DNA of 64,000 nucleotides from assembly GCF_023343835.1 (NCBI RefSeq), contig NC_064437.1:50170972-50234971 (forward strand). Direction: 5' to 3'. The notes below the pieces were generated by a model. It ran no database searches, was not told the DNA's origin, and was given only the letters and a program-made list of their open reading frames with translations. The position numbers and the translations under genes are program-made. This document shows positions 1 through 12,387 of the stretch, piece after piece. Every line of letters begins with the position of its first letter. Positions within the stretch are counted from its first letter, which is position 1. The stretch is from Lagopus muta. Taxonomy: Eukaryota > Chordata > Aves > Galliformes > Phasianidae.

Positions 1-2204
1 CACGTCAAAAAGCTGGAAGAATAAGCTGCCCCTGCTTGAAGTCACATACTGACAGGTATCTATCTAGCACTGCTATGTGACGAATAAGAGCCACACTGTG
101 TTTCATGATAACAGTTCTTTTAAAATGCCCTTTTACATTCCAGAATTTAGATATATAACTTTATGCTAAAGCAGAAATAGGTACAGCTCATGATAGACCA
201 TCTCCTCTTCCAGTCTTCAATGACAGCAGAATTTTCAGATTATCAAGGACCCTCTCCTCTCTCCTCATTTTACAGATGCTACAACACATGTGGAAGCCAT
301 GAAATAAGTGGGATCAGCAGAAGGAAGCAGAAGGAACCTCTTCTCACCTCTTGGTGAGTACATCTTCCCATTGCTTGTATCAGCAGAAGGCAGGCAACTC
401 CAAGGTTCTTTTGAGATGTGGTGGCATCAACCGTGTTTGGATAAAGACCAAAACACCCAAGATGTATTGCTGCACCTACAGTTTCCAATAATCACAGCTC
501 TCATGTGCCAGGCTAACATCTTCAAACAGGTACTTGAACTTAGGAGCAGAACTTTGTTCTCAGTATGGGATGAATCACCACAGCTGAGCCTATAGAGATC
601 TCAGGGAGCTCACCAAGATTTGCAGGCATTTTGGTTACCTGATAATATGCTGTCTTCATTTCACCACCAAGGCAGCAGTGCAGTCTTAATGTCAAGTACC
701 AGGCTTCAGAAATGTTAAGCCTCCTTTTATATTGCTTAATTTACAGGCAAACAGTCTACCATGCCATTTTAATTTGGATTACTTTTGGAAAAAAGAGAAG
801 CTTGTGTTCTGCTAATGATCAGACTCGTTCAGCAAAAATAGCTTTTTAATATAGGACAATAGACTCTTGAGAGACTACAATTAGCATTGTTGATAAAACT
901 GCTTGTGCTGCAAAGTGGGTCTACAAATGCATAGTCTTAAGGTAAAAAGGAAACTGAAGTACAAGTACACAACAGTGCAAAAATAAAGTCTTTAGAGCCA
1001 GAGCTGTATTATTTTTAGATCAAAACATCTTATTAGGCTATTAAATAAAAGCTTTGCATCTTGTCAGCAGCTGCTTTGGGCCACACATAGAAATGTTTCC
1101 AAGTAATTTGTGGCCAGACAACACATGCTGACTTTGTTCAGAGATTTCGAATTTCAAATATTTGTTAAATGTCTACTTCTACAGCAAATAAACAAAATTT
1201 AGCAACCCACATGAAGAACTGTTTATAGAAAATTATTCTGGTAAATGTGTAAATGTCTGTATATCTGAACTATTTCATGGCAACAACATATTTTCATGGT
1301 TTGTATTCATGATGACAGTTATGTTACAAATTGCACTATAAGTTTGGATAATAGCATATACTTCTGTTATCTGTGCTCATTACTTCCACTTCTTCCTTCT
1401 AATTTTTATGCCTGTTGCCAATTTCTAAATAATGGATAGTGGAGTAAATCTTTTAACGTTCTTTGCTTTGATTCACAAATCCCTACATTTCCTAGTCCTC
1501 TAACTAGTAAAAGCACATTACAGACAGACTTCTTTTTTGCATTTACATTTTGCATCTGTCTCCAGAGATGTGCAAACCATATTTTGAAATCCAGTGACCC
1601 TACTTTCTAATGGCTCTCTAATGAAAAGGAGTCAGATTATAAATAATGCACTTAAAGAAAGCTCTGTCTCTGGGGTTCCACTTCTCTTGCAATGGTAACA
1701 GCCATATCTCTGAATGAAGGTACTTAAAACTCAGCTGATGAGAAGTAATGATTCCATTGCCAGCAAGGTTACTGATCAGTGTTCTTCAGTGTGAGTAAGG
1801 ACAGCAGAACTGAATATAAGGCTGTTGGGTGGAGACCTCATGATGAGCTACATCTTCTACAAAAACAAGTTCAATCCAAAAGACTGGCGAGTTTCTAACT
1901 TAGAAAAGTCAAAAGGTATTTAAATGAAAATTAGTACATTTATGTGTTACATGTGTTATCATGTGGTGAGTTGGAAGTAAGGTTTGTACGCAGCTCTCCC
2001 ACAAGAACTGTCCCCTTGCAGTCAAGCCTTTGATTCCAGTTCTGCTTTTACCCAACTCAGTGAATGTCTGAGACCCAACAAATTCTTCCTTTGGTCCCTG
2101 AGAAGTTTTCCATCACCCTTAAGGCAAAGCTAACTGCTGCCTGCTCCTCTCTTCAGGCTCCCCAGCCTGACATACCCTACGGGACAAACAGCTCCCCAGC
2201 TTTT

Positions 2205-2412
2205 CAGGTTGGCTATCAGGGAAAACTTCTCTGATAGAGTGGTCAGGCACTAGCACAGTCTGCCTAGGGATGTGGCAGAGACATGGTTTCTGGAGGTGTT
2301 CCAGAACAATGTAGATGTGGGACATGCTAGTGGGCATCGTGGGGATGGGTTGACAGTTGGACTAGATGACCTTAGAGATCTTTTCCAACCTTAATGATTC
2401 TGTGATTCTGTC
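2205..2412 (+). mobile_element. CR1 LINE 3' tail
   Basis: A 5'-truncated CR1 non-LTR retrotransposon in plus orientation, antisense to HTR7. The recognisable 3' region includes the CR1 block reading like TTGGACTAGATGACCTTAGA, then CTTTTCCAACCTTAATGATTC, and ends in the CR1 terminal octamer-type repeat (GATTCTGT copies). No open frame is left. The 5' boundary is approximate. Confidence 0.88.
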
Positions 2413-5400
2413 TGAGAAAAAGTGTTAACCTTCCACATGGCTCCAATTTCACTTCCCAATGATTCGTTAAAGGAACATGAAAATTTGTGAGCAAAAATGG
2501 ACAAGTAACTCTCCTTGTGGTTATCTTTTTAATTTGTACTTCTATAAGCTAAAAAACTTCATTTCAAGTTATTGACAGTACCAAAAACCACCCATTTCCT
2601 TGATATATCTCAGGAAAAAACTGTTGCCAGCTTTTTCATTGAGACACAATGTACCTCTAAGAATAGACTTCACCCTGGTTTCTCATTACTTTAAAAGAAG
2701 TTATTTTCGTAATGTCCCTTCTTGCTTTTGTCCTTTACACAAATCATGATCATTTTGCTTTACATAGAGCAAATTACTGTACATGGTGGTATTTATTAAC
2801 CCCCTTGGTGATCTCTTGTGCTAGCTCACAGTTTGATTGCAGAGGCCATAAAGACAGAAAGAACATATTCAGTACTGACTTAATTTCCCTGCATGTCTCA
2901 GGTCTGCATGCTACTAGAACAGCTGGCACTATTAGAATTTTCATTCCTCTCTGCACATTGCCCAGAAAACTTGTTTACTGCTAGATGTGAATCACTACCT
3001 CATTTACATATGAGCTAATATTTATGGAACCACCCATATGTATCAGATAATCAAGATGTTCTATATAAAGCCTCCTGATGGAACAGCAAGGTAGAAAAGA
3101 AAAATCAAAGCTGCTGCATTCATTCTTTAATTTTGTTATAATGCTTCTAACAGAATAAAACCAAATTTTACTCAGATACATACAAATCTTGTAGTGAAGT
3201 CAATAAAGAGAAGAGCATGTGACTAGTGGCAAAGAGCTATAAAAATCATTGTGCCTTTAACTCTGTAACTGAAGATTTTTTCCCTTATCTTTGCAAAAGG
3301 TTCAGTTCTGTACATTCACACTCTTCATGAATGATTTCAAATTGTTGCATCATTTTCATTGTTGTTATCTATGGCCAAGAAAGGCAACTTCTGAATTTCA
3401 AGAAAGATATTTCTTCATTAACATCCTGATACTCATTTCTTAAGAGTCTTCACAATCATAGGACTCAAAGGGTAATATATATAAAATGATAAAGTGGTCT
3501 AGTTCTCATTCTTACTCTCTGAAGAGCCATAACATACAATATTTATTATGAGAACAAATACTGCCTCCAGTTTGTGACCTAACACCAGTTTGAACTCAAG
3601 CTTCAAATTGAGCTGGCAGAACCAAAGTGTGTTATATTCAGCATTTCTACTGGCTGACTTGATGCTCAGATTCATTTAAAAGCAGGTAGCTCTCTCCTCC
3701 TTTCTCCCTAGACATATGGTTTATATTTGAAGTGTGCCCACTGCATTACCAGCAGCAACCTTCCCATGAAGTTCTGCAATGATACTACTAGGAATCAAAT
3801 GTCTCAGTGTAACTGAGTCAACCTAAATGAGAGATCTTGCCAGTCTGAGTGTGTCAAGCTTGGCAAAACTAGTACAATCCTTCTGAAGAAACTGGCTTCC
3901 CAATGCAACATGAAAACATGAAATCTCGGCCTTCCAGCCAAAAGAAGGTATCCTCTCCTTACAAATACTAGTGACCATTTGGAAAAAAACTGTACTGAGA
4001 ACTGCTTTGTGATGATATGTTGTAGACCTAGATATCAGACTGTGCAATTCCACTCCTTGGTCTTAGTTGTTTGAGGAGTTTGTAGCAGAAAGAGACATAT
4101 GTCCACTATCAAAACTGCTGATTAAGTCAGATGTTCTGTTTAAAAAGTTGGCACAAATGTTTCTGATAAAGTGTTTCAAACTTAAGAGCAATATTAAAAA
4201 TAATATTGGCATTCTTTTCAAGAAACAAGATACTTCCCTTATGCAACTAACAAGGATTTCTACAAAAAGAAATATTTTTTTCTGAGAAAATTATTCCAGA
4301 AAATTCAAAGACAGTCTTTGGTTAATTTCTGCTCCTTTAGAAAACTATTAAAACACACTACCAGCAGTATGAGTAGTCTTGCTTTAAGTGCTGTATAATG
4401 ACCACAAATACCTCCTTGTTCAGTTCAAGAAAATATAGTCTGAGCAAATAAAATTTGGTATCAGTGTACATAGGCTACACTACATTGTACACCTGTCTGA
4501 TAGTCTGATATGTATTTGCATTCTTGTATTTACGTTACAAGATATTTCTGAAAGTCCCCTTCAAAAACGGAGAAGTGTTTCCAGCACTGTATCATTCCTG
4601 CGAATTTTTAAGTGAATCCAATCTCACTTATGGAAACTCTTTTTGTGTTCTCGACAGGAAGAAATACGCTATTCAAATGTCTCCACAATGCCCTGTTTGG
4701 CAAAAATGTGAATTAACATTACCTTACCTCGGGATATAGGGCTCCTTTGAAATATCTGGATGATACCCCAAGAATGAAGAGACCCAAAAATAACTTCGGA
4801 AAGCTCATATAGTGTTAAGCTTTGGTAGGAGCAAACAGAAGATAGTTTGGAATGTGGGGGAAAAATGCAACAAGCCAGTTTCAAGAAAAGGCATTCAGTA
4901 AATGTGGTGTAATTTGAAATCTCCTGCTACTTACTGAACTATTATTCTCTGTTAATATACATGTTGGATCATGATCAACTGCAGTTATCTTTACCTGTCA
5001 CCTCCAGGTTATCCTCCATCTACACACTTCACGGTTCCCTTTTTAAATGCACACATAACAGCAAAAGAATGTCTTCCAGCTTCCCCCTGTTTTTCATCCT
5101 CTCCAACACAGTCATAAGATTCCTGCCAAACTTCAGATCTTATATTTCTTCCCACTCTAGAATGACACAACTTCCACATGCTTTGGTGTAAAAGGCCTGT
5201 TTGTTAGAACACCTTTTATTTACTACCTCCTATTCTTTACTGTGCATGACAAGGTTAGTTATGAAGCCTAATATCTGTGCAAAGACGTAATAGAACAATC
5301 CCTATGGACAAGAACAAGTTACAGCGTGAGTAACTCTTCTTCAAGTTGACTAAATTAGAAAATCTACATGGAAAGGAATAAAAAACATCTGCTTTGCTTT

Positions 5401-5616
5401 TTTCTTTTGATTTTCAATTTTGTGTATCAATATTGCCCGTACCTTTTATGACGTAAGTTATTTACAGACTCAGAAAGAACACCATTTCTTGTTGGGTTGA
5501 GCAATGGAAAGAATGCCTCTGCCATTCAGGAATTTGCTGCCATATTAATAGCTTTTTTCTGCAATAGACTTTAATTGTAGTGACTCCATCACATACTTTT
5601 CCTGTAATTCCTTCTG

Positions 5617-5658
5617 GTTTTGTTGGTTTTTTTTTGTTTTGTTTTTGTTTTGTTTTTC
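5617..5658. repeat. T-rich (TTTTG)n simple repeat
   Basis: Imperfect array of TTTTG/TTTTTG units in HTR7 intron 1. It is probably microsatellite expansion or the relic of a retrotransposed tail. No function is visible. Confidence 0.75.
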
Positions 5659-7050
5659 TCTCTTGAGTTATTTTTAGATGAATCAAAGCTTTCTACTTTT
5701 CTGAAGCCTTCAGTAACTTCAGGACCTCCACTCCTTGCAGGATTTGACAGCTTACGCCTTGCAAAGACACAAAGGAACACACTTTGCTATTAAAGAAGTG
5801 AAAGTTAGAAGACTCACTGCCCACAGCCTGTTTTGTTTCTTGTATCCATCCATTACCAAGGTTCCCTAAATGAAGAGCATGGGGTCTCAGAGGAGACCCT
5901 ACTCAAGCCAAATCCCTAGCAAGCAGCACAGATCTGGCTGGTGTTAGTCCATAGGACTGCAAGGACAAGAACTGCCTAAAGCAATGATAAAGATTTCTGC
6001 TGTATACCTTGTTCCATTCTGTATACTGAACAAAATGCCTTGGAGCTGGGAACATTGCATGTCAGTGCTTATGTATACTCTACATCCTAAAAAAATTACA
6101 TACAGGACTTTTTGGTATCTGGCTGTGCATACCTGTCTACACATATATTCTGAAGAGCAGGGTTAACAGAACAGCCTGCAGCATTTTCACCCATGGCCTA
6201 GAGGCAAAAGAGTTCTGTTCTGAACAGAAGCCACACAGACCTTCTAGGTGTCATAAAGCTTAGGATATTGCTGACAACATTTTCAGGTCAGGTAATCGGT
6301 TTTGGATGTAAGCAGAGAGTAGACACCTGGATGCTACTTAAAGTGCTGAAGACTTTATTTACAAGTTATGCACAAGCTATTCCTGTGAGCACTCCTTAGT
6401 TCCCAGCCACGCTTCCAGGAACATGAAATGGGTGAGAACTTAGGGGCATCCATACGCTAAGGTAAAGCATAATTATTCATAGTTACATGGAACATCGTAA
6501 AAGATATCATACAGAGAGAGGAAAGAGGAGCATTTCTTGTATATAAAAATCTCAGGAACAACAAAAAGCCACATTACTCTACTGTTTGCATGAGAATTGA
6601 AAATCCTCATCAATTTCAAGGAAGTCTGGAATAGTCATACATTGTTGGCTAGGATACAAACTGGTAAAGCTCCCCCAAAAGTGTTTCATTATTTATGTGG
6701 GTGTGGAGCAAGTGTTATAATTCTTCAACTATAGTTATGTTGCTTTATTACTTTCTAAGGCAAAAAGTTATTTTTAAATTGAATTAAAAATTGCTACTGA
6801 TGCAATTATTCAGTGGATACTCTCCAAAACAGGATTTTGTAGTTATCTTGGGTCAGAATAACATGATGAATCAGCAGGCAAACAACACCTGATTAAATTC
6901 AATTAATTCCTTTTTGATGTTCATTCATCCACTAAGACAGGCTTTGCATTTTCCCTTGTGATTCCCTGCTGATGTTCAAGCTCTCTTAAATGTAAAGAAA
7001 TCTAAATGCAATATAATTTAATTCAGAGCCAGAAAATTTGAGCTTTAAAA

Positions 7051-7079
7051 GGAAACAAACAAACAAACAACAACAAAAA
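7051..7079. repeat. (CAAA)n / (CAA)n microsatellite
   Basis: Short tandem AAAC units passing into CAA units, within HTR7 intron 1. Confidence 0.75.
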
Positions 7080-10000
7080 CCCACTAAGAAATGCTTTAAA
7101 TAGTTTACTATTTGGTGAGGCACAAATATTTCACCAGTCTCAGTAACTCCTACCTTTCTCCAGAGCTACCACTCATATCATGGATAGAGTATAGCAGAGG
7201 TGATAGTGATGGTGGAGGTATCAAGCTGCCTTATTTGTTTAATCCTTACGAAATTTGGAAAGGTGGAAACACACTTGCATATGTCATGTCTGGTCTTATT
7301 TCTGCCTGTAAGCAGATAGCTTCCTTCCCAAAGTGACTTAAATGAGGCAGATATTCCTGAAAAATATGTTAATGTCAGGTCACCATAAAGATCTGTGAAG
7401 GTTTTTGTGTTGTGAAATAAAAGGGAGATAAAAAAACCTAATAGTCAATAACTTGATATTGTTGTGGACTTTCTCTCATGATCACCCCACAGTTCAGTTC
7501 TATGTAGATAACTGTATGACCTGTTCAGACTGGCCTCTCCTTGTAAATGCTGTACGAAGTCAGAGATCTACGTATTAGCATGATTGCAGTCTTAACATTT
7601 ATACAGCTTAGAGCAGAAGCAACCTAAAAAAGCACAAGCAGCTCTATTCAGACAAAAGATAGGTTGTGTTTGAATCTCAAACCCTTGCCATTCTTCTCAA
7701 ATATGTATCCTATTCGGGAACCTGTGTTTAAACATAGAGAAGGTGAAAAACTTGACATGGTGCCTAAACCTGGAACTATGCTGCTGCTGTAAAAGGGAAG
7801 CGTTGCATTTGCCGTCCTGCCGGCCTCTGTCAACCAGTTGCTTATAAACACAAGTGATGCATTTTGCTGACACTCTGCTACATGTATAAATAAATAAATA
7901 AAAGCAGGAGGAAAAGGAAAGAACAGTAAAAGGCATTCTTCAAGAACTTTCTGTATAATTTCAGGCAGCGGAACACTCCTTTGGAACAGGCCATGTGGGA
8001 CGTGTCTGACCCGGCAACAGAACCAAACCTGTCCACTTGTAGTCTCCATGTTAATCTGTATTTTCCTACAAATTCAGGTAAAAATGTGTCTGTCCCCAAG
8101 GGCTGTGCAGTACAATCTCTGTGCATGCAGTAGGCCTGCCAGCTGCTGGCATTCAGTGAGATGAGCCAATGGCTTATACCTCTGCAAGTAAAACAAATCA
8201 AAAAGCCCCTGGAATTTACTTATTTTATCCTCTTCGGATGGGCTTCAAACTTCTTTCTTACCAGCTACATTTGTTTGTCCAACAAACCATACTACCTCTC
8301 CACAAAAACTTTGCCTAACGGTTTGTAATCAAGCTTTTGTTTAGATTAATTCAGTAGTAACATTTTTTCAGCTGTTTGCATTTGAGTGATATCTGCTTTG
8401 GGAATAATCTAGGTCTAATAATGAAAACTTGAAAACATTCAACTTGCCTGCTGACTCTGCACTACCTAATACAGCTGTATCCTTCCTTTCAGGAGAGATG
8501 CTACCAGATGACAAAGGCTTCCCAACTATCCCGTGAGCCTAGTTATTTGGAAAAAAAAGTTCAGTTTTAACAGATTTTGTCCCTTCTCTCTAAGCAGGAG
8601 ACAATAGGACTACTAAATTGTGCTACTAGGTTTAAGTGTATCTAACAGCACACAGGACAGTGGCCACGTTGAAACCATGGTGAATTTTATTCACTTGTCC
8701 CCTGCTTCTGAATTTCCTGGTTCATTTCATATTTTTATTCTTTGCAGTGGGATTATAAGGGCTTTATCACCAGAGATCTTCTTCTCCTAGGTAACATAAA
8801 ACATGCAAGTGTTTCCATCATACCTGTGGAAAGTGGCCTTTGATGCACCTCACGCATTGTGGTTTGCTAGCTCCTGTGCCACTACTTTATCTAGTAGTAC
8901 TCTGTTTTTCAGAGGTATGTCTCCTGATTTGTTAAAACTTTCCTAACTACACAAATGTGTGAATAGCAGGTAAGCTGGAACCACTAACTTACAGTGGTGA
9001 CACTTTATCATTCACATTTATTTTTCATCAGCACTCCGTGGTTTGCATATTTTCCACATATTCCCCATTCAAAGACTACTTAACCTCTCAAGTTCATCTT
9101 TGGTCTGTCTGAGCACTTTCACAGCAGTTTAAGATTATTTATTTTTAAATAGGATTGCAAATCATGGAATTTTAAAATTCTTTATTGCCAAATGGTGAAG
9201 ACATTTTGCTAATGAATTGCTGGCTTGTCTCCTTCTCTTTACAACATTACCTATCTTAACTATCCAATGGATGTGAGTTGCAGAGGTTAGAGCATTCTGA
9301 TGAACTGATAGAATTTTGATTTCAAGTAGGAAGTAGAAAAAGGTATAATGAATTATGAAGATATCATCTTAAACAAACATTCAGAAATACAGGTAGGAAC
9401 AGACAAGAGGAGAATGATTCTAGTTTAAACCAGTAAATAAAAACCAGTCATTTATAATAGGCTATGTTCTGTTCAAAATACACAGCTCTATCTCTTGTAA
9501 GTTTTTATTTGAGAGGGGGAATATAAAGGAAAGGAAAAAGTGAGAGACCTTCTCATCCCCATGATTAGCTCAGCAGAAGCCTTTGCTTAGCACACAGCAG
9601 TCAGCTCAAATGTTAAGCGAAGCAATGACAAGGAAGAAAAATGACTTACTCCATTGCTACTAAGTGAATCAGCCACACATCCTTATTTGGCTAAGAGAGA
9701 TTAATGATGTTAACCTGTCTTAAGAAGGTTATTAGAAATAGAGATGGAGAGCTCAGTCACGAACATCAAGAACGATCAATGGATGAAAATATTTTATGCT
9801 GCAAGCATGGGAAAATGAAATGACCTATCTCAAAAATGACAAGGTGAGAAAAATAGAACAACACTGGGAAGGAAGATAAGTCTACTTGTATTTTCTTACA
9901 ATACTGGAATTAAGTTAAAAGCAAAAATAACAATAACAAAATCCTTTGATGCTGTCGAAGTCTGTCTGTAGATTTCATTGCTACAAGATGTTTTGCAGCG

Positions 10001-11132
10001 TTCACATAACTGCTAGCCACGCAGAATTCACAAAGTAGAGAACATCAGAGCAGGGGATGCTTACAAAGTAATTAAGTCTTGAAATGAATAGAAACTGACC
10101 TGAAATGAATGAAACAACCTCCAGTTATTGTTGGACTCTTCTGAAAGACTGTTTCTCTGCATAAACTCAGTGCAGTCCTTCCCCAAAACTTTCTGAAGTA
10201 GACAAGAGTCAAGGCAACTGATATTGGACTCTGATAAACTCCTACAATTCCTACAGTTAGGAAGTTCTTTGTTTTCTGCTAGCTGTGCTGAGTTGTAAGG
10301 AAAACAGTTTCACTCTAGATGCTAAGATGCCTGGCATACAATTTAGGCTGTGCAAAAGGGAAGTTACAGGCTGTATCTGATTTCAGATTGGACCTCAGGA
10401 ATTAAAGGAATATGTTAGCCTTCCTCTGCAGAGGAGAGCTTAGACATGGGCATATGTGAGATCTCAGGGATGGCCTTAACATCAGAAATACCTAGGTTCC
10501 TCCTGTAGCCTATCTACACCTTCTTACTGCCCAAATGCTTGCCTGGACTAGTTTTTGGAAGAAGCTGGCTGTCCACGAGGATATCCTGTTTGTTGTTTTA
10601 AGGGGAACTGAAGATATATATAGAGAGAGGCAAATACTTCAAAGCAATTTTTCCTTTAGTCATAAGATTACTTGTCCAAAGTGGTTCTGCTTCTTGAAAC
10701 TCAGCTATTCCCAGGCTGTAACAGAATAATGGTAAAAACCCAATGAGCTGTAATTCCTGAGCAAGCTCTGACCTGGTGAAACTCCACCAAACTCCAGTGA
10801 CTCACAGAGACATCAACCTCAGGAACAGCTCAGCTTCAGCCTTGCTATAATGCACCTGAAGACACACGTTGCACATGTTAAAGCAGCAACAAATGCTCGC
10901 TTGCTTTATTTGTAGGCAGCCACAGAAACCACACACAGCTGTAAAGCTGTGACCTCCCAGGCTCTGTGGGAAGAGCAGCATGGCTAACTGGGGCTAACGG
11001 GGCACCCAGCTCCTTCAAACAAGAGACTGCAGGGCTCGCACTGCACTTTGGGCTCATCAAGAGCCTCTTCTTTCCTCGGGAAAAAGTGGGGAGCAGAGGG
11101 TCCCCAGTATGGCTGAAGCAGGGGTCGCTCAC

Positions 11133-11659
11133 CTGTCGATGCTGATGACACAGAGGGTCATGATGGAGGCTGTGCAGCACATGACATCCATGGCGATGAA
11201 GACATTGCAGAAAAGGCGCCCGAAGATCCACTCGCCACCGATGAGATCAGTCACGCTGACGAAGGGCATGACGGCCAGAGCCACTGAGAGGTCGGCCAGG
11301 GCCAGCGAGACGATGAGATAGTTGGAGGGCTGCCGCAGCTTCTTCACGAAGCAGACGGAGATGACCACCAGACAGTTGCCGGCGACAGTCAGCAGCGTGA
11401 TGAGGCTGAGCACGGCCCCGATGACAACTTTCTCCACGTTGCCGTAGCTGAGGATCTGCTCCCCGCATTGCGAGTCGTTCCCGGGCGCGGGGCTGGCGGC
11501 GGGCAGCGGCGGGGGAGTGCCGCCAGGGCCGAGCTTGGCCAGGCTGCGCGGGGGCCACGAGCCGGCGATCATCCTCCCGCCGCCCAGCGTCCGCGGTTCC
11601 TCCAGCGCGAAGGGCCGGAGGTTACCGTAGAGGTGGCTGCCGTTGAGGGCGATGACCAT
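11133..11659 (-). CDS. HTR7: 5-hydroxytryptamine receptor 7, coding exon 1 (N-terminal part)
   Basis: This exon encodes the amino-terminal 175 residues plus two bases of codon 176 of the 5-HT7 serotonin receptor, a plasma-membrane class A GPCR that in mammals couples to Gs and raises cAMP. Visible features: an extracellular N-terminus of about 75 residues with N-glycosylation sequons at Asn6 (NGS) and Asn61 (NDS); TM1 at about 77-101 with Asn95 (1.50); a KKLRQPSNYL intracellular loop; TM2 with Asp123 (2.50, LALADL); TM3 starting after the disulfide Cys151 (3.25) and holding Asp158 (3.32), which binds the amine of serotonin. The exon stops at SIDR, inside the DRY motif, at donor AG|gtgagc. The ATG at 11659 gives an N-terminus similar in length to that of mammalian receptors, with HLYGNLRPF resembling their start. 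Met30 is an alternative but weaker start. The helices are close to identical to mammalian 5-HT7, while the N-terminal tail is divergent and Pro/Gly-rich. The remaining exons lie left of the window. Confidence 0.96.
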
Positions 11660-12180
11660 GGCGGCGCGAGCTGCCCATCGAGCCCCACCGCCCGGCTCAC
11701 CGCGCTGCCCGGGATGCTCCGGCTCCTCCTCGGCCGCCCGGCGCCGCCCGCCCCCTCGCAGCCGCCGGAGCGGCCCTCAACTTCCCCCGGAGCGGCCGCG
11801 CTCTCCCGCGACGCATCTCGGGCGGCTGCGGGGCGGGCACCGCGCCATCCCTTGCGCGCCTCCGGCCCGGCCCGAGCGGCGGCGGCGGCGGCGGCGGCGT
11901 GCTCCGACGGCGGCGGGGAGCGTGGCGCGCGGAGCCGGGATCGGGCCGGCCGCCGCTCCGCCCCCGCTCCCTCCTCCCGCGGGCGGCGGGACGGCCGCGG
12001 TGTGCGGCGGCATGGGAGCGGGCAGCGCTGCTCCGGCCGGGACGGCTCGCGGAGAGTGCGGCGGATGCAGCACCGGGAGGGCGCGGGAGTGCCGAGCGCT
12101 GCGGGACGGTGCGAGCTGTGAGGGCTCCGCCGCTGCGGGGAAAGGGGACCACGGCGCTTCGTGGTGCTCTCCCAAGTACG
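11240..12180. promoter_or_regulatory. HTR7: CpG island spanning HTR7 exon 1 and 5' region
   Basis: Very GC-rich, CpG-dense sequence starts inside HTR7 exon 1 and continues upstream (to the right), then ends sharply at about 12180 in AT-rich DNA. It contains numerous GC-box-like GGGCGG/CCGCCC motifs. I see no TATA box at a sensible distance from the ATG, so dispersed CpG-type initiation is likely. The transcription start cannot be fixed from sequence. Long open frames in all phases here are a by-product of low A/T content. Confidence 0.85.
11877..11899. repeat. (CGG)n trinucleotide tract in HTR7 5' region
   Basis: An uninterrupted run of nearly eight CGG units (CCG on the HTR7 sense strand), about 220 bases upstream of the HTR7 ATG and within the CpG island. 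It may lie in the 5' untranslated region or proximal promoter, depending on the transcription start. Confidence 0.9.
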
Positions 12181-12332
12181 CGTGTCTGCGGGCTTAGGGA
12201 TCTTCAGGATTTAGATTTCTCCCTTATTATTCTATCAATGTGAATTCCAGTACCTGCGTTTCCTTTTTTATTACTTATATTACATTGTTTTCAACTCATT
12301 CACTACCCCACGTGTAATCCTTTCAGTAAAGT

Positions 12333-12387
12333 TAAAAAACAAAAGCAAAAACAGAACAAAACAAAACAAACAAACAAAAAAAACCCA
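12333..12387. repeat. A-rich (CAAAA)n / (CAAA)n simple repeat
   Basis: Imperfect CAAAA and CAAA units followed by an A-run, just upstream of the HTR7 CpG island. Confidence 0.75.

Larger units (their letters stand above)
1..11132 (-). other. HTR7: HTR7 intron 1 (partial; continues left of window)
   Basis: On the minus strand this follows the exon 1 splice donor at 11132-11131 and runs off the left edge. None of the short open frames here resembles the second HTR7 coding exon, which should carry transmembrane helices 4-7, so that exon lies outside the window. This fits the very long first intron known in mammalian HTR7. The stretch is AT-rich and unremarkable apart from a CR1 tail at about 2205-2412 and A/T-rich simple repeats near 5617 and 7051. 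No RNA gene or conserved coding block was recognised. Confidence 0.8.

Noticed and set aside
7648-8201. Two overlapping minus-strand frames (133 and 107 codons) in HTR7 intron 1
   Set aside because: Low-complexity, Phe/Leu-rich composition with no known domain, overlapping each other in different phases. Looks like chance.
11468-12243. Several overlapping long open frames (up to 217 codons) on both strands of the HTR7 CpG island
   Set aside because: They are Arg/Ala/Pro/Gly-rich, overlap in several phases, and some start at non-ATG codons. Low A/T content makes stops rare, and no family is recognisable.
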